Shown here: one piece after another, positions 46,000 to 57,575 of the stretch | Position numbering within the stretch: the stretch's first letter is position 1 | Layout of the letters: every line of letters starts with the position of its first letter | Origin: Symbiodinium kawagutii | Lineage: Eukaryota; Sar; Dinophyceae; Suessiales; Symbiodiniaceae | DNA length: 64,000 bases | Reading direction: 5' to 3' | Assembly: GCA_009767595.1 (NCBI GenBank) | Contig: VSDK01025442.1 | Span: forward strand, 205,664-269,663 | Notes under the pieces: model-generated | Seen by the model: only the letters and a program-made list of their open reading frames with translations | Databases searched by the model: none | Told to the model about the DNA's origin: nothing | Made by a program: the position numbers and the translations under genes

Positions 46000-48180
46000 A
46001 AGATCAGAGCAGAGTCAATCGCAGCTCTCAAATCTCTCAACTTCAATCAGTTGGCAGACCGTTCGGGTGCCCAAACTGGCAAGGGCTTCTCAGGCATTTG
46101 GGTTCCCAAGACTGCCTTCCAGCACGGAAAAAGGCTGAACAGATTGGAAGTCACGGAATGCATGTGGACACAAAGTGGCCGCTATGTGGCCTGAGAGGTG
46201 TCTTCTGTCGGCAATGGCAAGAAAGAAGATGCCATCAAGGACTGGCAGCTGCAACGGGAGACATTTTCATGGGGAAGTGCATCGCCTACACTGGAGCACT
46301 GACTGACACCCAACCCCTTCACTTTTTTTTTGCTCCTCTGGTAGCTCTGCAACATTGGCATCTGGAGAGCACGGTCGCGAGCACGAAAAACTACCAGTGT
46401 GTTTAACATGTTTAACTTTAAATGATATTCACCAGGAGTGCGCATGGGTTTACACCAGCCAAACCTTTTCCAATGTCAAAGGCTGGGGCGCCAAGGCCAT
46501 CTTCCATGATGCAGGATGAAGGATCAATCTTGACTCATGTCATCATACACTTGGAATCAGTAGGATACCTGCGATGTCACCTGATATTGGCCGACCACCA
46601 ACATGCACAAGGACTGTGCTGTGATAATTTGACAATCGCGCACATGGAATTGTAGTCCACGTGCGGGTGGTTTTTAAGTGCCTTCCTCAAACATACTCAA
46701 ACTCATTAGCTAAATGCTAACAAAACGCATCTTTTAGGAGTTGTAACGTTTGTGGCTCCTGGGTGTGTCATTGTGTGTCATGGAGTGTCAATAAAATTCC
46801 GCAATTCGATGCTCCAAACGATGTCTGTTCAGTGAGTTGGGGCCCATTGGCCCCCAGCGATGGGCAGCCCCTGTGGCACATGGGCTCTGCTCACAGAAAC
46901 TCTGCACAGCGCTGGCGTGATGAGTCGAAAAACCTGTTGCCAAAGAAGGTCAAATCCACAAGTAAATCCACCAACTGTTGATCATATTCAGTAAATATAT
47001 GTAAATATATGTTATGATGGGTGCAGGTTTCATACTTTTTCATGTCATGAACAATGAACAAGTGCATCTGCATAATTATTTTTAAATGTTCTTAAGTCCA
47101 AGCATGTGGCAATTGGACTAGTATTGTACAGGATTCTTGTAGCCCCCCGCCTCAAAGCAAGCAGGGGCCATGGAATGGTCATTTCTCGCAAAGCCTAGCA
47201 CAGGCTTTAGCACGCGGTGCAAGCGCCAAGAGTTTGGCGCGCGCATGGCGGGTGTGGTGTCTGTGCGCGGATTGGTGTGTTCAGGACACCTGTAAGGAAC
47301 CGAAGAGAAACCTCAACCAAGAAATAACACAGAAATCTTCAGCAAAAGGCCGATACATTGAGTGGACAGTCGGACTGTCTGACAAATACGTGGTGTACTA
47401 TCGGACCTGTAGATTGATTCTGAACTTTGCTGTTTGGTCGTTTCATGTAACTTTGCTGAATCTGTTTGGCCTGCAACGAACCTTGTGCAGTTCCAAAAAA
47501 TGCCTGGCCTCCAGCGTCACAGCTCCACGTTTGCAGTCAGGTTGTGCATGCTGGAAGTGCGTCGTCATATCCTCTGCAGCCTCGCCACGGAAGTCTTCAC
47601 CATCTTCACGCGAAATGGAAAGCCACGTGAAAAGCCACGAGAAAAGCTAAGACTAAGGAAACTACAGGAAACCATATAGGAAACCATATAGGAAACCAAA
47701 TAGGAAACCATATAGGAAACCATATAGGAGACCAAATAAGAAACCATATAAAACAGGAAACCAAATAGGAAACCAAATGGGAAACCATATAGGAACCCAC
47801 ATAGGAAATCATAGGAAACCATATTGGAAATGATAGGAAACCCATTTCTGAAAGCCAAATGAGGCCCATCAATCCTGAATCGCCTGATCCAAATCCTGCT
47901 TGCACATTGGCACTTCTTCAAAGTTGGCCTTCACGGGCAAAACAGCAGCACGGCAAATAGCAATCTGACAGCACATCGAACACGACATCATTTTGGAACG
48001 CACGAATCCCATATACATAATTCATGATTTGCAGAAAACATGATTTCAAAGTAACAAATCAGTGTGTATGATGTGAATGATCTCGCCCTCACAAATGGTA
48101 AAACCGAAATCATTGTATTTTGTCCTGATGGTTCACCGAATCCAATGTATCGAAATAAACCTTAGGTGTCTAGTTCCCAT
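46000..48180. other. Stretch with no firm gene
   Basis: A plus-strand frame at 45985-46194 (IRAESIAALKSLNFNQLADR, then GKGFSGIWVPK) is the best candidate but has no clear splice borders. The rest is AT-rich, with a 12-bp repeat at 47660-47835. Confidence 0.4.
47660..47835. repeat. 12-bp repeat AGGAAACCATAT
   Basis: About twelve imperfect units of AGGAAACCATAT or AGGAAACCAAAT. Because 12 is a multiple of three, minus-strand frames read through it as a Phe/Pro/Ile/Trp periodic peptide. There is no sign that this is translated. Confidence 0.9.
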
Positions 48181-48183
48181 TTG

Positions 48184-48294
48184 GTGGTTTCTCAAAATAG
48201 GGGACCCCCAAATCATCCACTTTACTAATCTTTTAGTTATAAGTTATACAGTAAACCATCCATTTTTTGGGGGTCCCATCTTTTGTGAAACCAC
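48184..48294. mobile_element. MITE-like element, copy 5, best preserved
   Basis: The terminal inverted repeats are GTGGTTTCTCAAAATAGGGG with CCCCAAATCATCCA, and the complement ending TTTTGTGAAACCAC. CATTTG lies directly before (48178-48183) and after (48295-48300) the element, a 6-bp target duplication. The 111-bp length and lack of coding capacity mark it as a non-autonomous DNA transposon. Confidence 0.85.
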
Positions 48295-48577
48295 CATTTG
48301 GCAAACCGTCGAAACGATCGGACGCGGTAAATCGCACTGCCAACGAGTTGTGCCTCCGCGGCGGCTGTAGCCCTTTGGCAGTTCCCCTCTTCGTGGGCGA
48401 CCTGCACCTGGGGACCGGTCAAAGTAGCAACCAGCTTCACCATCAAAAAGCTCAGGGCTTCGGTGCAAGGGGATCCATTCATGATGCATCCATGTGCTGA
48501 TCATGAATTTCAGGATTCTCTAAACAGAGTTCAAAGAACTTCCACAAAACGAAAAGTCCACTCAATCGGAAACTCAC

Positions 48578-49018
48578 CCAATTCAGCAAGAATGTCTTTG
48601 AAATCTGTCTTCGAATCTTGCTGCACTCACTGCAGTTGCACCTTGTGGAAAGCCTCTTTCAATTTGGTCGCGCTGTTCTCCGCCACAGCAGCTTTCTGGT
48701 GAAGCATGTCCACCACCCTGAGGGCATCTCAAGGCACCCAGCAACTATCCGCAAATCCAAGTTGCTACCAGTGACTGCAGTGCAAACCAGCGACTTGTCC
48801 CACTTGATCTTTTCCTTCTCAAACTTGCCTCCGTGTGCAAATTGGACCCAAAGTGTGAATCATGACAAAATCTAGAGCCAAATATGATCAAAGGTAGCAT
48901 GCAAAATCGTGGTTCTTAAAAAAGCAAGGACGAAATGGATTCTGAATCCAAAAATTATACATGTCCACATAGCCTATATACAAACACGATTCTTATATGT
49001 ATATATGTATATTTATAG

Positions 49019-49054
<36 letters not shown>

Positions 49055-50624
49055 TTGTGTGTAAAGATTGCAAGAAATATACACAAACAGAATAAGTACC
49101 AAACAACACACAAAACCATGTACAATGTATGCACTGTGCAAATCTGCAACACTTTACTTCCACGGCTTTCCGAGTCCCTGTGCTCCAAGACGTGTCTTTC
49201 ACTACCAGGCCCATCAAAATTAACATCTCCTTCTAACTCCTGCAAACTGCATGATGCAAGAACGCAGCATATCATCCCAAAGTTACTCATGTTGTACTCA
49301 ACCCATCCCAACCCATCAATCCAAGGTGCTGAAGGCTGGATCCATGTGTTCATTCACCTTGGCGTTCTCTCTGTGGAACTTCGAGCCCAAGAAGGTAAAC
49401 AGCCCTGACCAGCGGTAGCTGCCAATTCTATAGGGTGGGTGGCAAGGCAAGGCTATTCCACACCTTTCATTTAAACAAGATGTATCAGGAGGTAATGGGG
49501 CACTCCATGTCGTTTTCTGTCACCATCCCTTCATCCCAATAGATCGAATGGCTCCCTGTGCTGATTGGTTGGGCCTTGACGGTTCCATTTTAGTGGTCAT
49601 GCCTTCGTCGCATGGCCGTTTTTGGCTTGAATCAGCTGCAGGGTCGACCGCTGTCACTGCTGCAGTCCTTGTTCGGCTTCATCAGCTTCTTTGGACAGGT
49701 TCTTCTGCGATTCCTTGGGGCTTGGCTCCGGCGAGATCCGATGGGGCGCTCCATTGTGCTTCAAGAGAGGGTACGAGGTGTGAACAGGCAGGCATTCAAA
49801 TCATTCAATTTGCTGTTGGTTGAACTTAGGGCATAGTAGCACACTTTGAGCGCAGTTGTTGCTAGAAAGTGCATTTGATTTTTCAAACATGAGCGACTTG
49901 GGCGCACCAAAAACCTATGGAAAGTCCGTGGATGTCCTTGGTCATATCAATATCATTCAATATCTACGGGGATTTGCAGTCGCATGGTGAAACTCTCTCA
50001 ATGCCAGAGCTTGGTTGCTGAGTCACTGGGGGTCTCAAGGTGCCTGGCATGCAGAGACAGGCCTCCGAATTCTCAGTGCGTCCCCGTAGGCCTGGAGAGC
50101 ACAGCCACCAATCCGCCATCAACTGCCACACCAAGCGGCCCCACCACAATGGATGTGGGCATGACCTTGCACAACCCCGTGGTAATTCAAGAATCCACAT
50201 CTACGGTGCATCCCAGCTTGCCACCACCATCAACCAGCTGATGCGCCGAGCCAGCGCCTTCTGTGCCGGCAAGCCTCGGCATTTTTTCAGATTTTAAGCT
50301 TGTTGATCAACAGGCCCGGATGCCAATGATTGGCCAACTGTAAGTCAAGATGGGAAACTGACTTATTGGGATGCAAAGGTGAAAGTCTACCAAAGCAGGA
50401 GAGAACACGTGAAATCTTTATGCAGCATCACAACCCGGCGCAAAAAGACATATTGAAAATCTCTACATGGTAGTACTAGGCCTACCTCTGCAGTCGTGTG
50501 CTTACTTCTGCCACTGCAGTGCAGTTGAGGAACTTGTCCCACATGTCTTCATTGCCTGCCTCAGGTGCAAGTTCAGGAAATATGATGTCAAAAGTCATTA
50601 AAGGGGGACTTCTGCTGTTGGGTG
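48578..50624 (-). CDS. Coiled-coil protein exons, unidentified
   Basis: Candidate exons: 50506-50624 (PELAPEAGNEDMWDKFLNCT, donor GTAAGC), 49158-49239 (ELEGDVNFDGPGSERHV), about 48770-48840 (GGKFEKEKIKWDKSLVC), 48642-48717 (VVDMLHQKAAVAENSATKLK) and 48578-48616 (donor GTGAGT). The peptide is charged and helical. The first and fourth share WDK-L-CTAV, so an exon duplication or two tandem relatives are possible. Phases were not all reconciled. They resemble, from memory, helical C-terminal parts of dispersed dinoflagellate families. A GC-rich patch at 49600-49800 is open in several frames on both strands and could hold another exon. Confidence 0.45.
49020..49055. repeat. (AC)n(AT)n microsatellite
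   Basis: About seven AC units directly followed by about ten AT units, in an intron-like AT-rich stretch. Confidence 0.9.
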
Positions 50625-50821
50625 CTAGAATAAGAATGACCAACGTCAAGCCAGCTAAGCCACAAACCCAGGACATCCCCTGACCATTGAAGTAATCAAA
50701 TATCGAAACGCTGGAACACAGAAACCTAATTCCCTGAGATGGGCCACGGCCAGTGCCTCTGGAAACGACCGCTATTGGCCGCGTTTATCATAGAACAGGC
50801 ATCAAGAGCTGACCTGCTTGG

Positions 50822-50937
50822 CCTAGATAGGAAGGAAGAAGGAAGGAAGAAGAAGGAAGGAAGAAGGAAGAAGGAAGGAAGAAGGAAGGAAAAAGGAACA
50901 AGGAAGGAAGAAGGAAGGGAGGCAGGAACCTAGGAAG
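50822..50937. repeat. Homopurine AGGAAGGAAGA tract
   Basis: About 110 bp of almost pure purine on the plus strand, built of GGAA and GAA units. Such tracts can form triplex structures and are prone to length change. Confidence 0.95.
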
Positions 50938-51318
50938 AAAGCAACACTTCGGAATGAGTGGCTTGATTTCAACCTGGCAAGGAGGATGAGCGCATTTCAA
51001 ACATGGTCATGTACTTTGCTGGGTCGTGTTGTTAATTGGTTGGTCTCCATTGGGTGGTTAGGTGTTTCGGTTGGCAATTGGGTGGCTATGGGTTGGTTTA
51101 TATTTGTTGTTGAGTCTTACTTCCCTTCCCTGTGATATCGGCCCTCCTGTGCCTGCCACAAAACCTGCAACATGATCAATATGTGCCCTCTACTCTCTCC
51201 CCTGCGGTTTTTTTGTGGCACTCCCGAGGCCGCCGCATAACATAAACTCGTGCAACAACCAACAATATATGCAACACACACATGCTTTCTTTCAATGCCA
51301 ACAACGACGACTGCGAAC

Positions 51319-51400
51319 AAACACCAGCACAACAACAACAACAGCTAACAACGACAACAACAACAACAACAAAAACAACGACAACGACAACGAAAACAAA
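51319..51400. repeat. (AAC)n trinucleotide repeat
   Basis: AAC units interrupted by AACG and AAAAC. Plus-strand frames read it as poly-Thr, poly-Asn or poly-Gln; no splice or start context supports translation. Confidence 0.9.
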
Positions 51401-53180
51401 ACAGCGTCATCACCATCACCACTGCCTCTGCAACCATTTCTTCCTAAGGACATCTTACTTCACTTTTCCTTTTACCCCATAGTACACTAGGTTGTTGCAC
51501 ACACCGGCAACTAGAACCATCTATCATTTTTGCTCCTGACTGCTACAGGTTCTTTGCTGAAAAGTTTGGGATGTAGGCTACAGATATGGGATCTTCCGAA
51601 CCATCTATCATGTGTATGTCAAACATATCCAACACAAAGATTGCAGCGCTTGCTGCCACGCTTGCTGCCAAGCTGCGGTTGGCGTGTCATCTTGAACTGG
51701 CGGCATGTCTGGGCTCTTGATCCCATCCTACGGCAGCAAAACGATGCACGCAGGACAGCCAGCGGATTCTCAGGCGGAGTTGGATCATTGGATGGGACAA
51801 AACGTCTCTCACATACATGAAAAATCATCCAAAACACGCACGTATGCGCATGTGTCTAAATAGAAAAGAGAGAGTTCTAAACACATATGGAGATCTAATA
51901 TTGATAGATCCATGTATGTAATGTGTACAGGCTTAAACTGCAAAGGTTAGCACTTTTTGTGTACGTCGCCCATCTCAAATGATCCTATCCAAGCAATGTA
52001 AGGAAATCTGTTGGTGAAATCTCTGCACCGGGTTTCCTTGACCAATTCTTCATCGAGCTGCTGCCTTTGCTTCCTGATTTGGCCAACAAAAACCATTCAA
52101 GCTTTGCAACTAATGAAGCGCATGACCAATGGAAAAACGAATTTCAAAGCCATGCTGTCATCCCTTTCATTTCCTTAGCAAATTTCACACGACTATGAAA
52201 TTCTTCAACCCTGCAAGAATCGAATAACGATATGTAAGGATTAAGAAGAAACATTGATGAATCCCGACTCGCAATAATCATAAAAACAAAGAATCTTCAT
52301 TAGTCAACATCCAACTCATCCAATCATAAAGACAAAGAATCTTCATCAAATTTTATTAGTAGCATCATTCAGAAATCAGAACGCGCATCCAAATCATCCA
52401 ACTCAGCTAGGGAACAGGAACGTCAGGAAGAAGCTGCTGGGAGCATCCCAAATGGCAGCTTGCGCAGCGCCAGGTGCCATCTTGGAGATCCGAGTCAAAG
52501 ATCCATAGGTAGTTGGTACTTGAGCTGAGCCATACACAGGGTGAAGGATCTTTGCATAAAGTATACTTATAGATTTACAAATTTAGGTCTTTTCCATATC
52601 TATTTAAAAAAATACTGATAGAGCTCGTTTCCGTCTCTTTGTATCTTTTTGTTGTCGTCTTCTCGTGTATTCTCAGACAAACGTTGAACAGTTGGAACCG
52701 ACTGCAGCACTGGGGCGCAGTCCTTGACACTTTGATCTGGTGTGTGACATGAGGTGCATCTTGAAGTGGTATGAAGTGGTCATGTCTGTTGGGCCAGCTG
52801 TCAACCTTTGAGCCACTGAGACCTTCTCAGTCACCACAGTAGAATGCAAGCTGAACAAATGAAGATATTTCAAACATGTTCTTCATGAACGATTTTTGCC
52901 CGGGCTTCCCACTATGTATATGAACAAATAAATCTACACAATAATTCATCGAGATCGCGAAATAACACATGCAAGAAACATGTTGTAAATAATGCCAACA
53001 GCAGTAGAGTAGAAGTGTACAAACCACCACGCCGCTGCTCAGCATGCCGGCTGGACAGACGACCCTTGTTGGATCTCGCTGCAAAGCCTAGGGGGTCACG
53101 ACACATGATCGACAGGTCCGCACTGATCTGGAGCCCTATGGTGTGTCTAGTAGTTTGCTTGTTAATTCCTGGTTGAGCCC
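51400..53180. other. Stretch with no recognisable gene
   Basis: No frame has convincing borders. A 24-bp repeat (ATCATAAAGACAAAGAATCT and variant) occurs at 52277 and 52323. A (TA)-rich patch lies at 52555-52620. Confidence 0.5.
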
Positions 53181-53209
53181 TGTCAAACCCCAAAATATGG
53201 AATTCTGCT

Positions 53210-53437
53210 ATGGTGTGCAACCCCTATGGAATTCTGCCATGGAACGCTGAGGTCGGTAGATCCAAATTCGATCAGCTGATTACAATGAGCAGATTCCAAT
53301 GTAGGAATCAGCGCTGCAACATGAGCAGCTTCCTTTGGGCGGCTCGAAACTTCACGAATGCATTTGGTCATGAAAAATGCATGGCGCAAATTTCCGCAGA
53401 GAATGGTTAGCCTCTGGTAATTACTGCGGTGAGTCAT
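53210..53437 (-). CDS. Possible exon, unidentified
   Basis: The minus frame reads CGNLRHAFFMTKCIREVSSR and then EAAHVAALIPTLESAHCNQL. It is coding-like in composition, with an acceptor-like CCCAAAG inside. No family or borders are established. Confidence 0.35.
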
Positions 53438-54477
53438 TGGTCTTGATTAGTGACATTATATTAACCAGCATACAGTTTGATAGTTCATAGCTTAGGATGG
53501 CTCATCAGAAGAACTATAATTGGCGGAAAGCCAATCACATGCGATCACATGATTGGTTCAAACAACAAGACAGCCTTTCGATACTGGCACAGGGGACAGG
53601 CTCCCGGACGAACAGCAGGTCAACATGGCACAGCGCTGCGGGATGCATTCTGTCTGGCTTAGCCAGATATGCGGTTGGAAAGTGTCTACAGTCTTTCAGT
53701 CATACCATGTCTTTTCCCATCTCTGAATTGGTGTTCTTAGTTGCCTGAGCCTCACATTAGACATGTTCGCGACATGTTTAACGCATCCCCAAGATGTGCA
53801 AGAGGCAAAAAAAAGCTCGTGCTTCATGGTGCACTATACAAATGCTTCAGAACTAGCATCCAAACTTTACTACGCCTCTCTCTTTCAAAGAACCTGCTTC
53901 TCTTCAGTATGAAGGGAGCCGATGGATGCCAATGGCTTGCTTCAGCGGTAGCAACATTGCAAGGTGTCTATCTTGGGAGATCTCTCCCACTGCACTGTTG
54001 GAAGCAGCTCAGCAAGGATCATTTCCGTGCCAACCGCTGCCAACAATCGTACTCCGAAACACTTGTCCCATTCCACAAGGCGGAAGCCAATGATTGAATG
54101 GACATGTGCGACTTATAACCTGCTCAGAGCCATTTATCCATTCTCCATCCACGCTCGCGCTTCATCTATTTCTTCCTGGTACCTGCAGTCAATGGCATCA
54201 ACAAGGTCCAATGAATCATTGGCTCACACATCACACAGGGTTTATGACTGCAAGGCAGTGCCAGTGCAAGTAGACATTCTGTGGCGCGATTGAACACGGC
54301 ACCTCTTGGGGGTTCAGAAATGCACATGGCATCCCTCGAGCACCATGCCGGCGTACATCATGGAACTCTCCCCCCATCTGTCACTAGTGATTGCGTGCAA
54401 AGATTTCGTATACATCATGATCATGATACATGTCCCATCATCTGCAAAATAAATACTTCATTGTCATGAAACTCATA

Positions 54478-54651
54478 TCACATGACTATATCATGTAATG
54501 AGATACAATTGTATCATCAGAATCGCTACGAACACAATATGTATCATATATAGTCACTTTCATCGTATACAATCAGTAACTCATCATGTAAATCTAGAAT
54601 CATCTAGAATCATCATATATATATATATATACATATAGTCTAAAAATAAGA

Positions 54652-54684
<33 letters not shown>

Positions 54685-55250
54685 CAAATATACAAAAATA
54701 TATCACATCATATAATCAAATAATATCCCGTTATGTATCTATTTCCGTTCTCCAGGAATCCTCTTTTCAGGCCATTGCTTCACAACTCAGCTGAGCTCGG
54801 GCCCCGAGCTTGGGATGGAGCCAGCGCCATGTCATGGAAATGCGCGGCTCAGAGGTGGCCGGCACCTGAGAGATTTTTTTGACCGGGCTTCCCACGGATT
54901 TGCCCTATTGGAGATGGCAGTGTAAATATGTATAGTTTAAAAAATATTTAAAGTACATCAAAATACCATATTTTGACCATAGTCTATACATGTCTATACT
55001 ATTTCTATTGACTATTGTGGAGTAAATGCTGCTATGACCATGAACTATGAACTACTATGAACTACTACTAGTACTGCTATGTCACGAATATGTCTTTCAT
55101 TATCATTGATTTCATTTTCATGATCATTGATGATCATTGATTTTTGTCAGTACCAATCGTTACTATATGCGATGTTTGATTGAGAAAAAGATGTCAGTTG
55201 TTGCTATCAAATTTTACTATTGTTCATTACTAGTATCACTATGTCAAATA
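54478..55250. other. AT-rich stretch with (TA)n runs, no gene
   Basis: Long TA and ATATAC runs at 54614-54690. The GC-rich part at 54770-54900 has no frame I can support. Confidence 0.6.
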
Positions 55251-55271
55251 TTCCGATTCATTACTGCACAC

Positions 55272-55325
55272 TATATGTGGTTGCGTCAAAATTGTACTTG
55301 TTCAATTTTGACGCAACCACATATA
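55272..55325. repeat. Perfect 23-bp inverted repeat, 8-nt loop
   Basis: The arms TATATGTGGTTGCGTCAAAA...TTG and the exact complement are separated by TACTTGTT. The RNA would fold into an uninterrupted 23-bp hairpin on either strand. It lies between AT-rich repeats and outside any visible exon. Confidence 0.95.
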
Positions 55326-55737
55326 TTAAGGTGTATTCACAGATTTTTTGGAACTTCTACTACCGTTTTCCAAGTTTGGGAGTGCTCCTTTGGGGTATCG
55401 TTTTAAGGCCGTCCCCTATCGTTGTTCCAGTAATATCGACAAAACACATCTCCATGTAACGCTTAAGCTAAATGCAATGGATTATAATTTTGTTTCTGGC
55501 TCAGATGTCGGCTGCAACTTTTAATTGGATAGAATTGGATGAAATTGGTAAAGTCTGCAACTGTCAAACAAAGCATTCTTATCTAACTCACTCTTTTACA
55601 ATTAATCAGAATCATTTCACATTGTGATCATTATTGCAAACGCAAACTACGCAAAATACACAAATAAACCATAGTGCACTTATAATATGCATACATACTT
55701 CTAATACAATGATACAAATACAAAATACTTATATGCA

Positions 55738-55914
55738 CTATATGAATTTCATATCAGTGCCATTTCCGACATTCAACGTCTCTGTGAAGCGCGGCCCCTG
55801 TGGGAGTTCAGTTGTTGGCATGGAGGGGTGCCCATGGGTGCCCCCCGCCTCGTGGCCATAGAGAAACCTGGCCTCGTTGCAGAGACACAGCGTGCTCCCC
55901 AAGGCCTCTGAGAC
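55738..55914 (-). CDS. Possible last exon, Cys/Gly-containing peptide
   Basis: 58 codons from the acceptor TTTCGCAG to a stop, in phase 0, reading VSEALGSTLCLCNEARFLYG. It is a GC-rich island in AT-rich DNA. No family is recognised. Confidence 0.4.
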   Translation of the reverse strand, partial: VSEALGSTLCLCNEARFLYGHEAGGTHGHPSMPTTELPQGPRFTETLNVGNGTDMKFI

Positions 55915-56081
55915 CTGCGAAACTGTGAAGCGCAGAAGTTCACACAACCAGCTGCAGCAAAAATGAATACCACAAGCCTTGAAGCTGAAGCTTAGGTTGG
56001 TTAAGTTCAAGTTTTATCATAAGGTTTTGTTTTCATGATTGTCATTTTGATGTTATCCATTTTTCAGAGTGACCACATCAC

Positions 56082-56156
56082 AACTGCTTTGGAAAACTGC
56101 TTCGCTAGCGTCAAACTGCTTTGCCTGATACCTCGCCAGTGTCAAGGAGTCATCCC
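56082..56156 (-). CDS. Possible exon, charged helical peptide
   Basis: The acceptor is GTCGATGCAG and the donor GTGATG. The frame reads DDSLTLARYQAKQFDASEAV, phase 1 to 1. An overlapping plus-strand frame of 136 codons is less convincing. It may join the exon at 55738-55914, but the phases do not agree directly. Confidence 0.4.
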
Positions 56157-56689
56157 CTGCATCGACAAACGCAGGACGGACTGGACCATGGCGTTGCCAA
56201 CAAACATTAGTTTTCGCTCTTTCCAAACCGTCCAAACGATTCTAAATCCATCATCATCAGTTGACCAAGTCGTCAACGCTGAACCAATCCAAAGCATCCA
56301 AAAATCAAATCGAACCATACCAACATATACCAACCTTGTCCCCCCGGAATCTATGGATATCTATGGATATCTACAGGTATCTATGGTGGGTCCCGTGTAT
56401 TTTTTGCCCGGGCTTGGCCCGTGGATGGCCAAACATCTCCGTTGAACTTGCCCGGTGTGACACGTCGCGGTGGCAATTTTTCGTCCGCTAGGCGCAGCTC
56501 CACAGGTGGTGAATCCAGTCACCCAAACAAATTGGAGGCGAGCTTCCAGGCACCGGTTGTAACAGAAGTTGCAACCACGTAGCAATCATGATGGATTGAT
56601 GTATATATGTACGAATGTATGTATATGTATATTAAGTAGATTATTTTTTTTTAAAAAAAAAAAGTATATATATATATAAATATAAATAT

Positions 56690-56840
56690 ACATATATATG
56701 TATTCATCTATGTATGCATGCATGTACGTATGTATGCATGCATGTATGTATGTATGGCTGGATGTATTTATGTATGTATGCATGTATGTATGTATATGTA
56801 TGTATTTATGTATGTAGTATGTATGTATGTACGTACTTGT
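56690..56840. repeat. (GTAT)n/(GCAT)n microsatellite
   Basis: Imperfect TGTA and TGCA tetranucleotide runs, preceded by an A/T homopolymer patch at 56645-56665 and a (TA)n run at 56666-56700. Confidence 0.92.
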
Positions 56841-57575
56841 ATCCATTCATTCACTGATACTTGTATACTTTTATTTCACGCATTTATTCATCTATCTAAT
56901 GGTTTATGTGTTTGTTTACTATTCATCTATATCTATTCATTCATTGTGTTTATTCATTCATACGTGTGCAAATACGTGTGCAAAAAGGTTAGGAAACAGT
57001 GGTCGATGTCAATTGTGTAAAAATCAGTCAATATTCATTAACAAATATAAATTTGCAAGTATGTTTTCACAAAGACTCATTTAATGTCGCATGGAATGAC
57101 AATTTTGCATGACTCGGCGTTTATACTGTATTTGTCCAAGTTCAAACGTTTATGCAAGTACTGCATGTCGACACTATTCCTCAAACATCCTAATAAAAGC
57201 TTGCCAAATCTTATCAATCGAAATGATTGTATCATTTCCACCTTGCTTTGAGTGACACAGTGCTCTTACCAATTACCAATCATTTCAATCTGGCACCTTA
57301 GCCCCCTCTGACCCATGGGAATGGGCATCCGAACATTTCCTGGGTTCCTGCAGCCAAGCCTTTGCGGGTTCCTAAAACACCATGCCTCAACCTGGCAAGC
57401 AGCCAGGCAGTTCCTGATGTTGGAACGACTCAGGTCCAGGCACAAAACCGTTTGATCCAACCGTTTCACGAGCTTCAAACAATCTCCAGCACTAATTCTC
57501 AGCCATCCCTGCCCTTTTCAGCAATGGGAGAGCTTTGCAGAGGCTGTCTCGTAGAACTTAAATGACATTGGCATC

